Part shown: positions 1 through 9,315 of the stretch, in pieces | How the letters are laid out: every line of letters begins with the position of its first letter | How positions within the stretch are numbered: position 1 is the stretch's first letter | Origin: Falsiroseomonas frigidaquae | Lineage (GTDB): Bacteria > Pseudomonadota > Alphaproteobacteria > Acetobacterales > Acetobacteraceae | Direction: 5' to 3' | DNA length: 64,000 nt | Assembly: GCF_012163145.1 (NCBI RefSeq) | Contig: NZ_JAAVTX010000002.1 | Span: forward strand, 496,001 to 560,000 | Position numbers and translations under genes: made by a program | The notes under the pieces: model-generated | Databases searched by the model: none | What the model saw: the letters and a program-made list of their open reading frames with translations, nothing else | What the model was told of the DNA's origin: nothing

Positions 1-298
1 GCTTCGCCACGTCGCGGATGATCTGCGCGGTGCCGGAGATCGAGACGTAGTTCTGGTCGGACGGCTCGGCATAGGCCAGCAGCACCCGCTCATCCTGGCG
101 GATCTCGTCGGCCTTGGGAGAGGCGCCTGCGGTGAAGAACCACAGCGTGCCGTCGAATTCCTTCATCTCCACCGCGCGCATCGGGCGACCGCGCATGTGG
201 CCCTGCTGGTCGAGGGTGACCATGGTCGCCACCTCGATGTCGCGGATCAGCTCCCAAACCTTGTCGCGGGCGGCCTGGTCGGTGCGTGTCTGGGTCAT
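1..298 (-). CDS. Pyridoxamine 5'-phosphate oxidase-fold protein (general stress protein 26 type), 3' end missing
   Basis: The first 99 codons or so are present; the gene runs off the left edge. The protein starts MTQTRTDQAARDKVWELI and continues with VATMVTLDQQGHMRGRPM and LWFFTAGASPKADEI, the split-barrel flavin-binding pattern of the small general stress protein 26 family. Members bind FMN or F420-like cofactors or have lost them; the substrate is usually unknown. The ATG at 298-296 has a GGAG ribosome site 7 bases upstream. It diverges from the crotonase-fold gene at 424. The family call rests on the N-terminal half only. Confidence 0.8.
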   Translation of the reverse strand, partial: MTQTRTDQAARDKVWELIRDIEVATMVTLDQQGHMRGRPMRAVEMKEFDGTLWFFTAGASPKADEIRQDERVLLAYAEPSDQNYVSISGTAQIIRDVAK

Positions 299-423
299 GG
301 ATGGCTCCTGTGGTCGGTCGCGGTCAGAACGGATGGGCGGGGCGCGGGTTGCGTGCAGCCATCTGGCCGCCATTCTCCGCGGCCATCTGGCCGAGCGCGC
401 AGCGCGGCGTTACGGTCGCGCCC

Positions 424-1206
424 ATGTCGCACCCCCTGATCAAGCTCGCGCGCGATGGCGCCATCGTCATCCTCACCATCGACCGGCCGGCCAAGCGCAA
501 CGCCATGGACCTGCCGATGTGGATCGGCCTGGCCGAGGCGGTGGAGGCCTGCTCGGCCGATGACGATCTGCGCTGCCTGGTGCTGCGCGGCGCCGGCGAG
601 GACGCCTTCTGCGCCGGCGCCGACATCGCCGCCTTCGCGACCGAGCGCGGCACGCCGGAACGGGAGGCGGTCTATGCCGCCGAGATCGGCCGCAGCTTCC
701 AGTCGCTCCGCCTGTGCCGCCACCCGGTGGTCGCCGCCTGCCGCGGCTGGACCATGGGCGGCGGGGCCGGGCTGGCGACGATGGCGGATTTCCGCGTCGG
801 CGGCCCCGCCACGCGCATCGGCATCCCGGCGCGCAACCTGAACATCTTCTATGCCTATGAGGAGCTGGACCCGCTGTTGCAGTCGGTCGGCTACGGCGTG
901 GCGATGGAGATGCTGGTTGAGGGCCGCGTCTTCACCGGCGCCGAGGCCTACGAGAAGGGCCTGCTGTCCCGCCTGGTGGAGGATGCGGCGGTGCAGGAGG
1001 AGGCGCTGTCCATGGCCCACCGCATCGCCCAGGGCGCGCCACTGGCCAACCGCTTCCACAAGCGGGCGCTGCAGGAGTTGCGCGGCGCGCTGCCGATCAG
1101 CGCGGAGCAGTACGAGGCGAGCAAGAGCTTCCCCTACACCGAGGATTTCCGGGAGGCGACGCGGGCCTTCGTGGAGAAGCGGAAGCCGGTGTTCAGGGGG
1201 CGCTGA
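424..1206 (+). CDS. Enoyl-CoA hydratase/isomerase (crotonase) family protein lacking the usual Glu pair
   Basis: The protein has 260 residues, the normal size for a single-domain crotonase. The oxyanion-hole segments are visible: GAGEDAFCAGADI near residue 60 and GWTMGGGAGL near 108. In true hydratases the second segment reads GGGCEL and carries the first catalytic Glu; here that position is Gly. The second Glu, normally in a G-x-P-E motif, is replaced: the segment reads GIPARNLNIF. The fold is clear but water addition is doubtful; isomerase, hydrolase or decarboxylase activity is possible. The ATG at 424 is preferred over upstream in-frame starts because family homology begins there (MSHPLIKLARDGAIVI). 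Confidence 0.85.
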   Translation: MSHPLIKLARDGAIVILTIDRPAKRNAMDLPMWIGLAEAVEACSADDDLRCLVLRGAGEDAFCAGADIAAFATERGTPEREAVYAAEIGRSFQSLRLCRHPVVAACRGWTMGGGAGLATMADFRVGGPATRIGIPARNLNIFYAYEELDPLLQSVGYGVAMEMLVEGRVFTGAEAYEKGLLSRLVEDAAVQEEALSMAHRIAQGAPLANRFHKRALQELRGALPISAEQYEASKSFPYTEDFREATRAFVEKRKPVFRGR

Positions 1207-1210
1207 GGCT

Positions 1211-1570
1211 TCAGCGAGTTAGAGACCCCCACTCCGACCTGTCCCCCAACACCCGCGCGATATCCGCCACCACCCCGCCCAGGTTCTCGCGCACCTCGTT
1301 GTTCCAGTAGCGCAGCACCCGCCACCCCGCAGCGGCCATCGCCTTATCGCGCGCGGCATCCCGTGCATCGCCGTGCTGGCCGCCATCCACCTCGACGACC
1401 AGTCGGGCCTCCAGGCAGGCAAAGTCGGCGACATGCGGCGGGATGGGGTGCTGGCGGCGGAAAGCGGCGCCGAGCGCGTCCTGACGCAGAGCCTGCCAGA
1501 GACGGCGTTCCTCGGCCGTCGCGTCGCGGCGCAGGCGGCGGGCGATGTCACGGAGGTGGGGGTCGCGCAT
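1211..1570 (-). CDS. DUF559 domain protein, Vsr/restriction-endonuclease-like fold
   Basis: The protein has 119 residues and matches DUF559 over its whole length: RRLRRDATAEERRLWQALR near the N-terminus, then VADFACLEARLVVEVDGGQH and GWRVLRYWNNEV. The D-x(n)-E-V-D-G-G-x-H pattern resembles the metal-binding core of very-short-patch-repair nucleases, so a DNA nick-repair or nuclease role is inferred; no substrate is known for the family. The gene is convergent with the crotonase-fold gene, 4 bases from its stop. Upstream, between it and hppA, lies a G/C-rich inverted repeat. Confidence 0.85.
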   Translation of the reverse strand: MRDPHLRDIARRLRRDATAEERRLWQALRQDALGAAFRRQHPIPPHVADFACLEARLVVEVDGGQHGDARDAARDKAMAAAGWRVLRYWNNEVRENLGGVVADIARVLGDRSEWGSLTR

Positions 1571-1579
1571 GTCGGGAAA

Positions 1580-1654
1580 CCCCCACCCCGACCCTCCCCC
1601 GCAAGTGCGGGAGAGGGAGAGACCGGTAACCTCCCCCGCAAGCGCGGGGGAGGG
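1580..1654. repeat. Intergenic G/C-rich inverted-repeat element, copy A
   Basis: Two hairpins lie in tandem. The second is near perfect: arms 1630-1639 (cctcccccgc) and 1644-1653 (gcgggggagg) around a 4-base loop. The block opens with cccccaccccgaccctcc, which recurs (partly on the opposite strand) at 28346-28430 and 43905-43970. It sits between hppA and the DUF559 gene and may also slow or end transcription. There is no following T-run, so a classical intrinsic terminator is not claimed. Confidence 0.7.
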
Positions 1655-1665
1655 CGAAGCCCAAC

Positions 1666-3801
<2,136 letters not shown>

Positions 3802-3975
3802 AGCGACGATCTCCCCCTTTTTCTTGGTCCCCCGGTCCGTTGTTCGGGCCGGTCCGGGTGCGGGGGGAGCCGCGTGGGGCCGGTCCGCGCCGCGGGCCGG
3901 TGGAAGCTTGCCGGGCGGCGGATGCGCTGTCCACGCCGCCCGTCAAGTGCAGCCGAGAAAAAAACGGGGCGTTCG

Positions 3976-4524
3976 TTACTCGGCCGCGCCCTTCGCTGCC
4001 TCCGCCTCATAGGCGGCCATCGAGGACAGGATGATGTCCGCCGCCTCGCTGGCCGATCCCCAGCCGCGCACCTTCACCCATTTGTCGGATTCGAGATCCT
4101 TGTAGGTGGCGAAGAAGTGCTCGATCGAGCGGCGGGTGATCTCGGGCAGTTCCTCCGCGCTGGTGATGCCGGAGAACATCGGGTGGACCTTGTCATGCGG
4201 CACGCAGACCAGCTTCTCATCCGAGCCGGCCTCATCCTCCATGTGCAGCACGCCGATCGGCCGGGCGCGGATGACGCAGCCCGGCACCACCGGGGCGGGG
4301 GTCAGCACCAGCACATCGGCCGGGTCGCCATCATCGGCGAGCGTGCCGGGGATGAAGCCATAGGCGGCCGGGTAGGCCATGGGGGTGAACAGGAAGCGGT
4401 CCACCACCACCGCGCCGCTTTCCTTGTCCAGCTCGTACTTCACCTGGCTGCCCTGGGGAATTTCCACCACCACGTTGACGTCGTGCGGCGGGGCCTTGCC
4501 GGTCGGTATCTTGGCGAGGTTCAT
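3976..4524 (-). CDS. ppa: Soluble inorganic pyrophosphatase (family I)
   Basis: The 182-residue length fits bacterial family I enzymes. The signature DGDPADVLVL near residue 65 supplies the metal-binding aspartates, and the N-terminal segment VVEIPQGSQVKYELDKESG carries the conserved substrate-binding Glu and Lys. It hydrolyses pyrophosphate in the cytoplasm with Mg2+, pulling biosynthetic reactions forward. It is transcribed toward hppA; the 174-base gap could hold a promoter for hppA, but I see no convincing one. Confidence 0.96.
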   Translation of the reverse strand: MNLAKIPTGKAPPHDVNVVVEIPQGSQVKYELDKESGAVVVDRFLFTPMAYPAAYGFIPGTLADDGDPADVLVLTPAPVVPGCVIRARPIGVLHMEDEAGSDEKLVCVPHDKVHPMFSGITSAEELPEITRRSIEHFFATYKDLESDKWVKVRGWGSASEAADIILSSMAAYEAEAAKGAAE

Positions 4525-4692
4525 GTCGGGGAGGACCTTGGCTTGCGTTCTGATCCCCCACCCTAGCGCGCCGGGCGGCGGGAGGCGACGGGGGGCCTAC
4601 AAGGGGCGGTTCGGGGGACCCGAAAGGCGCTTGCGCCCGACCCGGCCGCCGCCGCAGGCTTGCCGCAAGCAAACGGGAAGGGACTCCGGGAC

Positions 4693-5877
4693 ATGTACCG
4701 TCGATGGCTGCTGGCCGCCCTGATGGCGGCCGGGCTGGCAGGCGCCGCCTCGGCCCAATCCGAAACCGGGATCGTCGAGAAGCGAAGCTTCGAGGCCACC
4801 GGCCACACCCTTCGCAACGGCACCACCCTGCCCACGCTCCGCATCGGCTACCAGACGGCCGGCACGCTGAATGCGGCGGGCGACAACGCGGTGCTGGTGG
4901 CGCATTTCTTCTCCGGCAACAGCCACGCCTTCGGCCGCTACGCGGCGGACCAGCCGCCCGGCTACTGGGACGCCATCATCGGCCCGGGCCGCGCCATCGA
5001 CACCAACCGCTACTTCGTCGTCTCCTCCGACACGCTGGTGAACCTGAATGTGCGGGACGGCCGCACCGTCACCACCGGCCCTGTGACCATCAACTCCGCG
5101 ACCGGCCGCCCCTGGGGCACGGATTTCCCCGTGGTTTCCATGCGGGACTTCATCGAGGTGCAGAAGAAGCTGCTGGACAGCCTGGGTGTGAAGCGCCTGG
5201 CGATGGTCACCGGCCCGTCCATGGGCGCGCTGCAGGCCATCGAATGGGCCGCCGCCTATCCGGAGATGATCGACCGCGTCATGCCGGTGATCGGCGCCGG
5301 GGAAATCGACCCCTGGATGCTGAACTGGCTCGATATCTGGGAACAGCCGATCCGCCTGGACCCGAATTGGCAGGGCGGCGACTACTACGCACCGGGGCGG
5401 GAGCCGCCGCTGGAAGGTCTGGCGGCCGCGCTGAAGATCGTCACCGTCCACGCCCAGGACCGCGCCAGCCTGGCCCGCTTCGGCCGCGCCATTCCGGAGG
5501 GCCAGGACCCCGCCCGGCGCCTGGCAGACCGCTTCGAGGCCGAGCGCGCCATCGACGCGGCGGCGATGGCCCGCGCGCGCCTGTCGGATGCCAACCACTT
5601 CCTGTACCTGACCCGCGCCAACCAGCTTTTCCTGAACGAATACCCGAGCACGGAGGCCGCCCTTGCGCGCAGCCAGGCGCGCTGGCTGGTGGTGGCCTCG
5701 CCCAGCGACAGGGTGTTCCTGTTCGACGCCAACCGGGAATTGCTGGCGACCCTGCAACGCGTCGGCCGCCCGGCGGATCTGGTGGAGGTGACCGGCCCGC
5801 TCGGCCACCTCAACGGCGTGCTCGGCATGGCGCCGTTGGCGGAGCGGATCCGCGGCTTCCTCGCGGCGGCGCCTTAG
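4693..5877 (+). CDS. Exported alpha/beta hydrolase of the MetX (homoserine O-acetyltransferase-like) family
   Basis: This 394-residue protein starts with a clear signal peptide, MYRRWLLAALMAAGLAGA, ending at A-S-A-Q, so it should be periplasmic. The start at 4693 is chosen for this leader and a purine-rich GGGAAGGGACT stretch upstream. The body matches MetX-type hydrolases: nucleophile Ser in VTGPSMGALQAIEW (about residue 177), acid in ASPSDRVFLFDAN (about 338), His in GPLGHLNGVLGM (about 370). Cytoplasmic MetX acetylates homoserine; an exported form is unlikely to do that, so it is probably an esterase or acyltransferase of unknown substrate. Its stop overlaps that of the convergent GNAT gene. 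Confidence 0.85.
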   Translation: MYRRWLLAALMAAGLAGAASAQSETGIVEKRSFEATGHTLRNGTTLPTLRIGYQTAGTLNAAGDNAVLVAHFFSGNSHAFGRYAADQPPGYWDAIIGPGRAIDTNRYFVVSSDTLVNLNVRDGRTVTTGPVTINSATGRPWGTDFPVVSMRDFIEVQKKLLDSLGVKRLAMVTGPSMGALQAIEWAAAYPEMIDRVMPVIGAGEIDPWMLNWLDIWEQPIRLDPNWQGGDYYAPGREPPLEGLAAALKIVTVHAQDRASLARFGRAIPEGQDPARRLADRFEAERAIDAAAMARARLSDANHFLYLTRANQLFLNEYPSTEAALARSQARWLVVASPSDRVFLFDANRELLATLQRVGRPADLVEVTGPLGHLNGVLGMAPLAERIRGFLAAAP

Positions 5878-6401
5878 CTCGCGTCCCGCAGCGCCTCGAA
5901 GACCAGCATGTGGCGGCCGCGATGGGTGAAGCTGTCGCAGTCCCGCATGCCGATATCGGCCAGCACCTGGCGGGAGGCGGTATTGCCCTCCCACGCCACC
6001 GCGATGATGCGCGAAAGGCCGCGCCGGAAGCCGAAGGCCAGCGCGGCGCGCGCCGCCTCCCGCGCGAAGCCCTTGCCGCGGCATGCCGGCCACAACGCGT
6101 AGCGCAGCGCAACGCCGCGGCCATCCGGCCGCTCCATCAGCCCGGTGATGCCCAGGAATTCCCCGGTTTCGCGGAGAAAAACCGCCCAGGTGCCGTAGCC
6201 GCGCACCAGCCAGAATTCCATGTCGTCCTCCAGCTCCTCCCGCGCCCGCTCGGGGGTGCGGGTGCCGTGGAGCATGAGGCCGAAAGCGGCCTCGTCGCCC
6301 TTCAGGGCGATGAGGTCCGGCAGGTTTTCCGGCGCGACGGGGCGCAGCGAAAGGCGTGGCGTGGTGATGCCGTTGCCTTCCGCCAGGCGGGGTTGAACCA
6401 A
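5874..6401 (-). CDS. GNAT family N-acetyltransferase (RimJ/RimL type)
   Basis: The 175-residue protein begins ITTPRLSLRPVAPENLPDL, the typical first strand of RimJ/RimL-type acetyltransferases. The acetyl-CoA loop is visible as CRGKGFAREAARAALAFG near residue 110, followed by NTASRQVLADIGM, the conserved helix near the C-terminus. It acetylates an amine, but the acceptor (ribosomal protein, small molecule or antibiotic) cannot be read from the sequence. The stop shares bases with the stop of the MetX-like gene on the other strand (tta/tag at 5874-5877), so the two genes are convergent and overlapping. Confidence 0.9.
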   Translation of the reverse strand: MVQPRLAEGNGITTPRLSLRPVAPENLPDLIALKGDEAAFGLMLHGTRTPERAREELEDDMEFWLVRGYGTWAVFLRETGEFLGITGLMERPDGRGVALRYALWPACRGKGFAREAARAALAFGFRRGLSRIIAVAWEGNTASRQVLADIGMRDCDSFTHRGRHMLVFEALRDAS

Positions 6402-6417
6402 TCCCCTACCCTGCCAC

Positions 6418-8097
6418 TTATCGGGCCAGCGGCCGGTACTTGATGCGGTGCGGCTGGTCCGCCGCGGCGCCGAGTCGACGTCGCTTGTCCGCTTCGTAGG
6501 CTTCGAAGTTACCCTCGAACCACTCCACGTGGCTGTCGCCCTCGAAGCTCAGGATATGCGTCGCCAGGCGGTCGAGGAACCAGCGGTCGTGGCTGATGAC
6601 CACGGCGCAGCCGGCGAATTCCTCCAGCGCGTCTTCCAGGGCCCGCAGCGTGTCGATGTCGAGGTCGTTGGTCGGCTCGTCCAGCAGCAGCACGTTGTGC
6701 TCCCGCTTCAGCATCTTTGCCAGATGCACCCGGTTGCGCTCACCGCCCGAGAGCACGCCGACGCGCTTCTGCTGGTCCGCCCCCTTGAAGTTGAAGGCGG
6801 CGACATAGGCGCGGGACGGGATCGTCCGCTTGCCGATGGTGATCTGGTCCAGCCCGTCGGAGATCTCCTGCCAGACGGTGCGCGTGTCATCCAGGCTGTC
6901 GCGCGACTGGTCGACATAGCCGAGCTTCACCGTCTCGCCGACGATCAGGCTGCCGCCATCGGGCGTATCGACGCCGGTGATCATCTTGAACAGCGTGGAT
7001 TTGCCGGCGCCGTTCGGTCCGATGATGCCGACGATGCCGCCCGGCGGCAGCTTGAAGCTCAGATCGTCGATCAGCAGGCGGTTGCCATAGCCCTTGCGGA
7101 GATGGTCGGCGACGATGACCGTATTGCCCAGGCGGGGCGCCGGGGGAATGACGATCTCGGCCTCGCCGCTGGTCTTCTCCTGGCTCTTGGCCAGCATCTC
7201 CTCATAGGAGGCGATACGCGCCTTGGACTTGGCCTGGCGCGCCGCCGGGCTGCGGCCCATCCATTCCTGTTCCTTGGCGAGCTGCCGCTGCCGGGCGCTC
7301 TCCTCGCGCTCCTCCTGCTGCAGGCGCTTGCGCTTCTGGTCGAGATAGGCCGAGTAGTTGCCCTGGTAGGGGAAGCCCCGGCCGCGATCGACCTCCAGGA
7401 TCCAGTTGGTGACGTTGTCCAGGAAGTAGCGGTCGTGGGTGACGACCAGGACGGCGCCCTTGTAGTCCTTCAGCGTCTGCTCCAGCCAGGCCACGGATTC
7501 CGCGTCCAGGTGGTTGGTCGGCTCGTCCAGCAGCAGCAGGTCCGGCTTCTCCAGCAGCAGCTTGCACAGCGCCACGCGGCGGCGCTCACCGCCGGACAAG
7601 TGCGCCACCGGGCTGTCGAAGGGCGGGCAGCGCAGCGCGTCCAGCGCGATCTCGATGCGGCGGTCGAGCTCCCAGCCCTCCGCGGCCTCGATCTTCTCCT
7701 GCAGCTCGGCCTGCTCGGCGAGCAGGTCGTTCATCTGCTCCTCCGTCATCTCCTCGGCGAATTTGTCGGAGATCTCGTTGAAGCGGCGGAGCTGGCCGGT
7801 CAGGTCGGCGAACGCCTCCATGACGTTCTCGCCAACCGTCTTGGTCTCATCCAGATGCGGCTCCTGCGGCAGGTAGCCGACCTTGGCGCCCTCTGCGGCC
7901 CAGGCCTCGCCGCCGAATTCCTTGTCCTGGCCGGCCATGATCTTCATCAGCGTGGATTTGCCGGCGCCGTTCGGGCCGAGCACGCCGATCTTCACATCGG
8001 GCAGGAAGGACAGGGTGATGCCCTTGAAGACCTCTCGCCCGCCCGGATAGGACTTGGTGAGGTCTTTCATGACGTAGACGTATTGCCAGGCGGGCAT
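6418..8097 (-). CDS. ettA: ABC-F ATPase, energy-dependent translational throttle protein EttA
   Basis: This 559-residue ABC-F protein has two nucleotide-binding domains and no membrane segments. Both Walker A motifs read GPNGAGKST. The signatures are LSGGERRRVALCKLL and LSGGERNRVHLAKML, with Walker B LLLLDEPTNHLD and LLLDEPTNDLD. Length, the opening YVYVMKDLTKSYPGGREVF and the arm insertion in the first domain match EttA, which binds the ribosomal E site and gates the first steps of elongation according to ATP/ADP ratio. It is the sort of single-copy ABC-F gene seen across alphaproteobacteria. Confidence 0.95.
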   Translation of the reverse strand: MPAWQYVYVMKDLTKSYPGGREVFKGITLSFLPDVKIGVLGPNGAGKSTLMKIMAGQDKEFGGEAWAAEGAKVGYLPQEPHLDETKTVGENVMEAFADLTGQLRRFNEISDKFAEEMTEEQMNDLLAEQAELQEKIEAAEGWELDRRIEIALDALRCPPFDSPVAHLSGGERRRVALCKLLLEKPDLLLLDEPTNHLDAESVAWLEQTLKDYKGAVLVVTHDRYFLDNVTNWILEVDRGRGFPYQGNYSAYLDQKRKRLQQEEREESARQRQLAKEQEWMGRSPAARQAKSKARIASYEEMLAKSQEKTSGEAEIVIPPAPRLGNTVIVADHLRKGYGNRLLIDDLSFKLPPGGIVGIIGPNGAGKSTLFKMITGVDTPDGGSLIVGETVKLGYVDQSRDSLDDTRTVWQEISDGLDQITIGKRTIPSRAYVAAFNFKGADQQKRVGVLSGGERNRVHLAKMLKREHNVLLLDEPTNDLDIDTLRALEDALEEFAGCAVVISHDRWFLDRLATHILSFEGDSHVEWFEGNFEAYEADKRRRLGAAADQPHRIKYRPLAR

Positions 8098-8176
8098 GTG
8101 CTCGAATTCCGGCGCAGAGGATTAGGCGGCGGGTTCTACCGCGCCGCCACCCCCTATGCCAACCGCCGCGCGCCGA

Positions 8177-8884
8177 TCAGCTGGCTTCGGAGCGCATCGG
8201 ATCGTCGGTCGCCGGCAGCGGGGCGATCTGCAGCCGCTCCATATTGGCGATCCGCAGCGTCTCACCGCCGATCGTGATCGTGCCGGAAAAGCCCCGCAGG
8301 TCGATATAGCCGTTCGAGACCTGTGGCGTGGCACTGCCAGGATCGGCCTCGAAGGCACGGCCCAGAACCGCGTCCAGCATGTCGGTGGATGGGCCGCCAT
8401 CGGGGAAGGCCACGCCGAAGAAGCGGTCGAGTTCCGCGGGCGTCAGTTCCAGGCGCAGCGTGTCGTTGTCCCGGCCGCCATCGATAATGTCGTTGCCGTC
8501 ACCCGGCCGCCACAGCACCAGGTCGCCGCCCTGGCCGCCGGAGATGATGTCCGCGCCGGTGCCGCCCACCAGCGTGTCGTCGCCGCCATCGCCGTTCAAC
8601 TCATCCGACCCGGCATTGCCGAACAGCCTGTCCTGGCCCGAGCCGCCATAGACCACGTCGTGGCCGGCGCCACCGCGCGCCCGGTCATCGCCGTCACCGG
8701 CCAGGATCACGTCGTTGCCGCCCTGCCCGTCCAGCCGGTCCTGGGCATTGCCGGCATCGATGAAGTCGTCACCGCCACCGCCCGTGAGCGTGTCGTCGTT
8801 CGAGCCGCCCCTCAGGTTCTGCCCCGCCGTTCCCCCGGTGACATGGCTGAGATCCTGGTCGTTCAATTCTCGCTTGTCGGTCAT
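8177..8884 (-). CDS. RTX calcium-binding repeat protein with an N-terminal double-glycine leader
   Basis: The ATG at 8884 is chosen because a perfect AGGAGG lies 5 bases upstream; an in-frame start at 8926 has none. The 235-residue product opens MTDKRELNDQDLSHVTGG, which matches the double-glycine leader of bacteriocins and microcins (E-L-x(5)-L-x-x-V-x-G-G), normally cut by C39 peptidase-type ABC exporters. From about residue 22 to 125 come nonapeptide RTX repeats (GGGGDDFIDAG, GGAGHDVVYGGSGQDRL), which bind Ca2+ and fold into a beta-roll outside the cell. The C-terminal third (RLELTPAELDRFFG, NGYIDLRGFSGTITIGGE) resembles the tail of other RTX proteins. Role unknown. No exporter gene is adjacent. 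Confidence 0.85.
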   Translation of the reverse strand: MTDKRELNDQDLSHVTGGTAGQNLRGGSNDDTLTGGGGDDFIDAGNAQDRLDGQGGNDVILAGDGDDRARGGAGHDVVYGGSGQDRLFGNAGSDELNGDGGDDTLVGGTGADIISGGQGGDLVLWRPGDGNDIIDGGRDNDTLRLELTPAELDRFFGVAFPDGGPSTDMLDAVLGRAFEADPGSATPQVSNGYIDLRGFSGTITIGGETLRIANMERLQIAPLPATDDPMRSEAS

Positions 8885-8889
8885 TTCTG

Positions 8890-8895
8890 CCTCCT
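8890..8895 (-). promoter_or_regulatory. Strong ribosome binding site AGGAGG that sets the RTX gene start
   Basis: On the minus strand the sequence reads GCAGGAGGCAGAAATGA. A full anti-Shine-Dalgarno match placed 5 bases before the ATG at 8884 makes that codon the start. The longer reading frame, beginning at 8926, would place 14 residues before the double-glycine leader and lacks a ribosome site. Confidence 0.85.
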
Positions 8896-9016
8896 GCAAC
8901 GCCCTGCTGGGCGACAGGAAGAGCATGCATCGCAGAATTCGTTTTGACTACGCATTGTCTTCTATGGCTGCCACTGTCGCTGCCTATGGCCGGGCCGAGG
9001 ACGCGCAACCAAGACA

Positions 9017-9203
9017 GATCCGCGCTGCGCGCAGTGCCTCATGACTCCGGCGGGTTGCGGCACTGCCGCAACGCCCTCGCGCGGCAGTGCCGCGCGCCGC
9101 TTCGCGGGCGGAAAGGAATATTGATCCGCGCTGCGCGCGGTGCCTCATGCCTCCGGCGGATTTCGCCCTCGCGCGGCAGTGCCGCGCGCCGCTTCGCGGG
9201 CGG
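9017..9203. repeat. Two imperfect direct repeats of about 80-95 bases between the RTX gene and the tRNA
   Basis: The non-coding stretch 8885-9209 (325 bases) holds no gene I can support. It contains two copies of a sequence starting gatccgcgctgcgcgc, at 9017 and 9123. Both run through tgcctcatg and ctccggcg and end in ccctcgcgcggcagtgccgc plus gcgccgcttcgcgggcgg. Copy one carries an extra 14-base inverted segment (ttgcggcactgccgcaa) in its middle. Both copies are rich in short inverted repeats, so they may form cruciforms or structured RNA. No function is known. Confidence 0.8.
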
Positions 9204-9209
9204 GCGAAA

Positions 9210-9282
9210 TGGGCCCGGAGGGACTCGAACCCCCAACCAAGCCGTTATGAGCGGCCCGCTCTAACCATTGAGCTACAGGCCC
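9210..9282 (-). tRNA. tRNA with CAU anticodon, probably tRNA-Ile2 (lysidine-type)
   Basis: On the minus strand 73 bases fold as a full cloverleaf: acceptor GGGCCUG/CGGGCCC (one U-G pair), D-stem GCUC/GAGC, anticodon stem GGCCG/CGGCU with loop CUCAUAA, variable loop, T-stem GGGGG/CCCUC with loop UUCGAGU, and discriminator A. The CCA end is not encoded. CAU fits Met, initiator Met or Ile2. The D-arm AGCUCA-UGGUUAGAGC, loop CUCAUAA and the CUUGGU after the anticodon arm closely follow E. coli tRNA-Ile2, whose C34 is changed to lysidine by TilS to read AUA. Elongator Met cannot be excluded. Confidence 0.8.
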
Positions 9283-9315
9283 GTAGCCCACGCCTGCATG
9301 GCAAGCGCCGCGGCT

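Noticed and set aside
9210-9282. Call of elongator or initiator tRNA-Met
   Set aside because: The anticodon is CAU, but the loop CUCAUAA and the CUUGGU segment fit tRNA-Ile2 better. Kept as a stated alternative.
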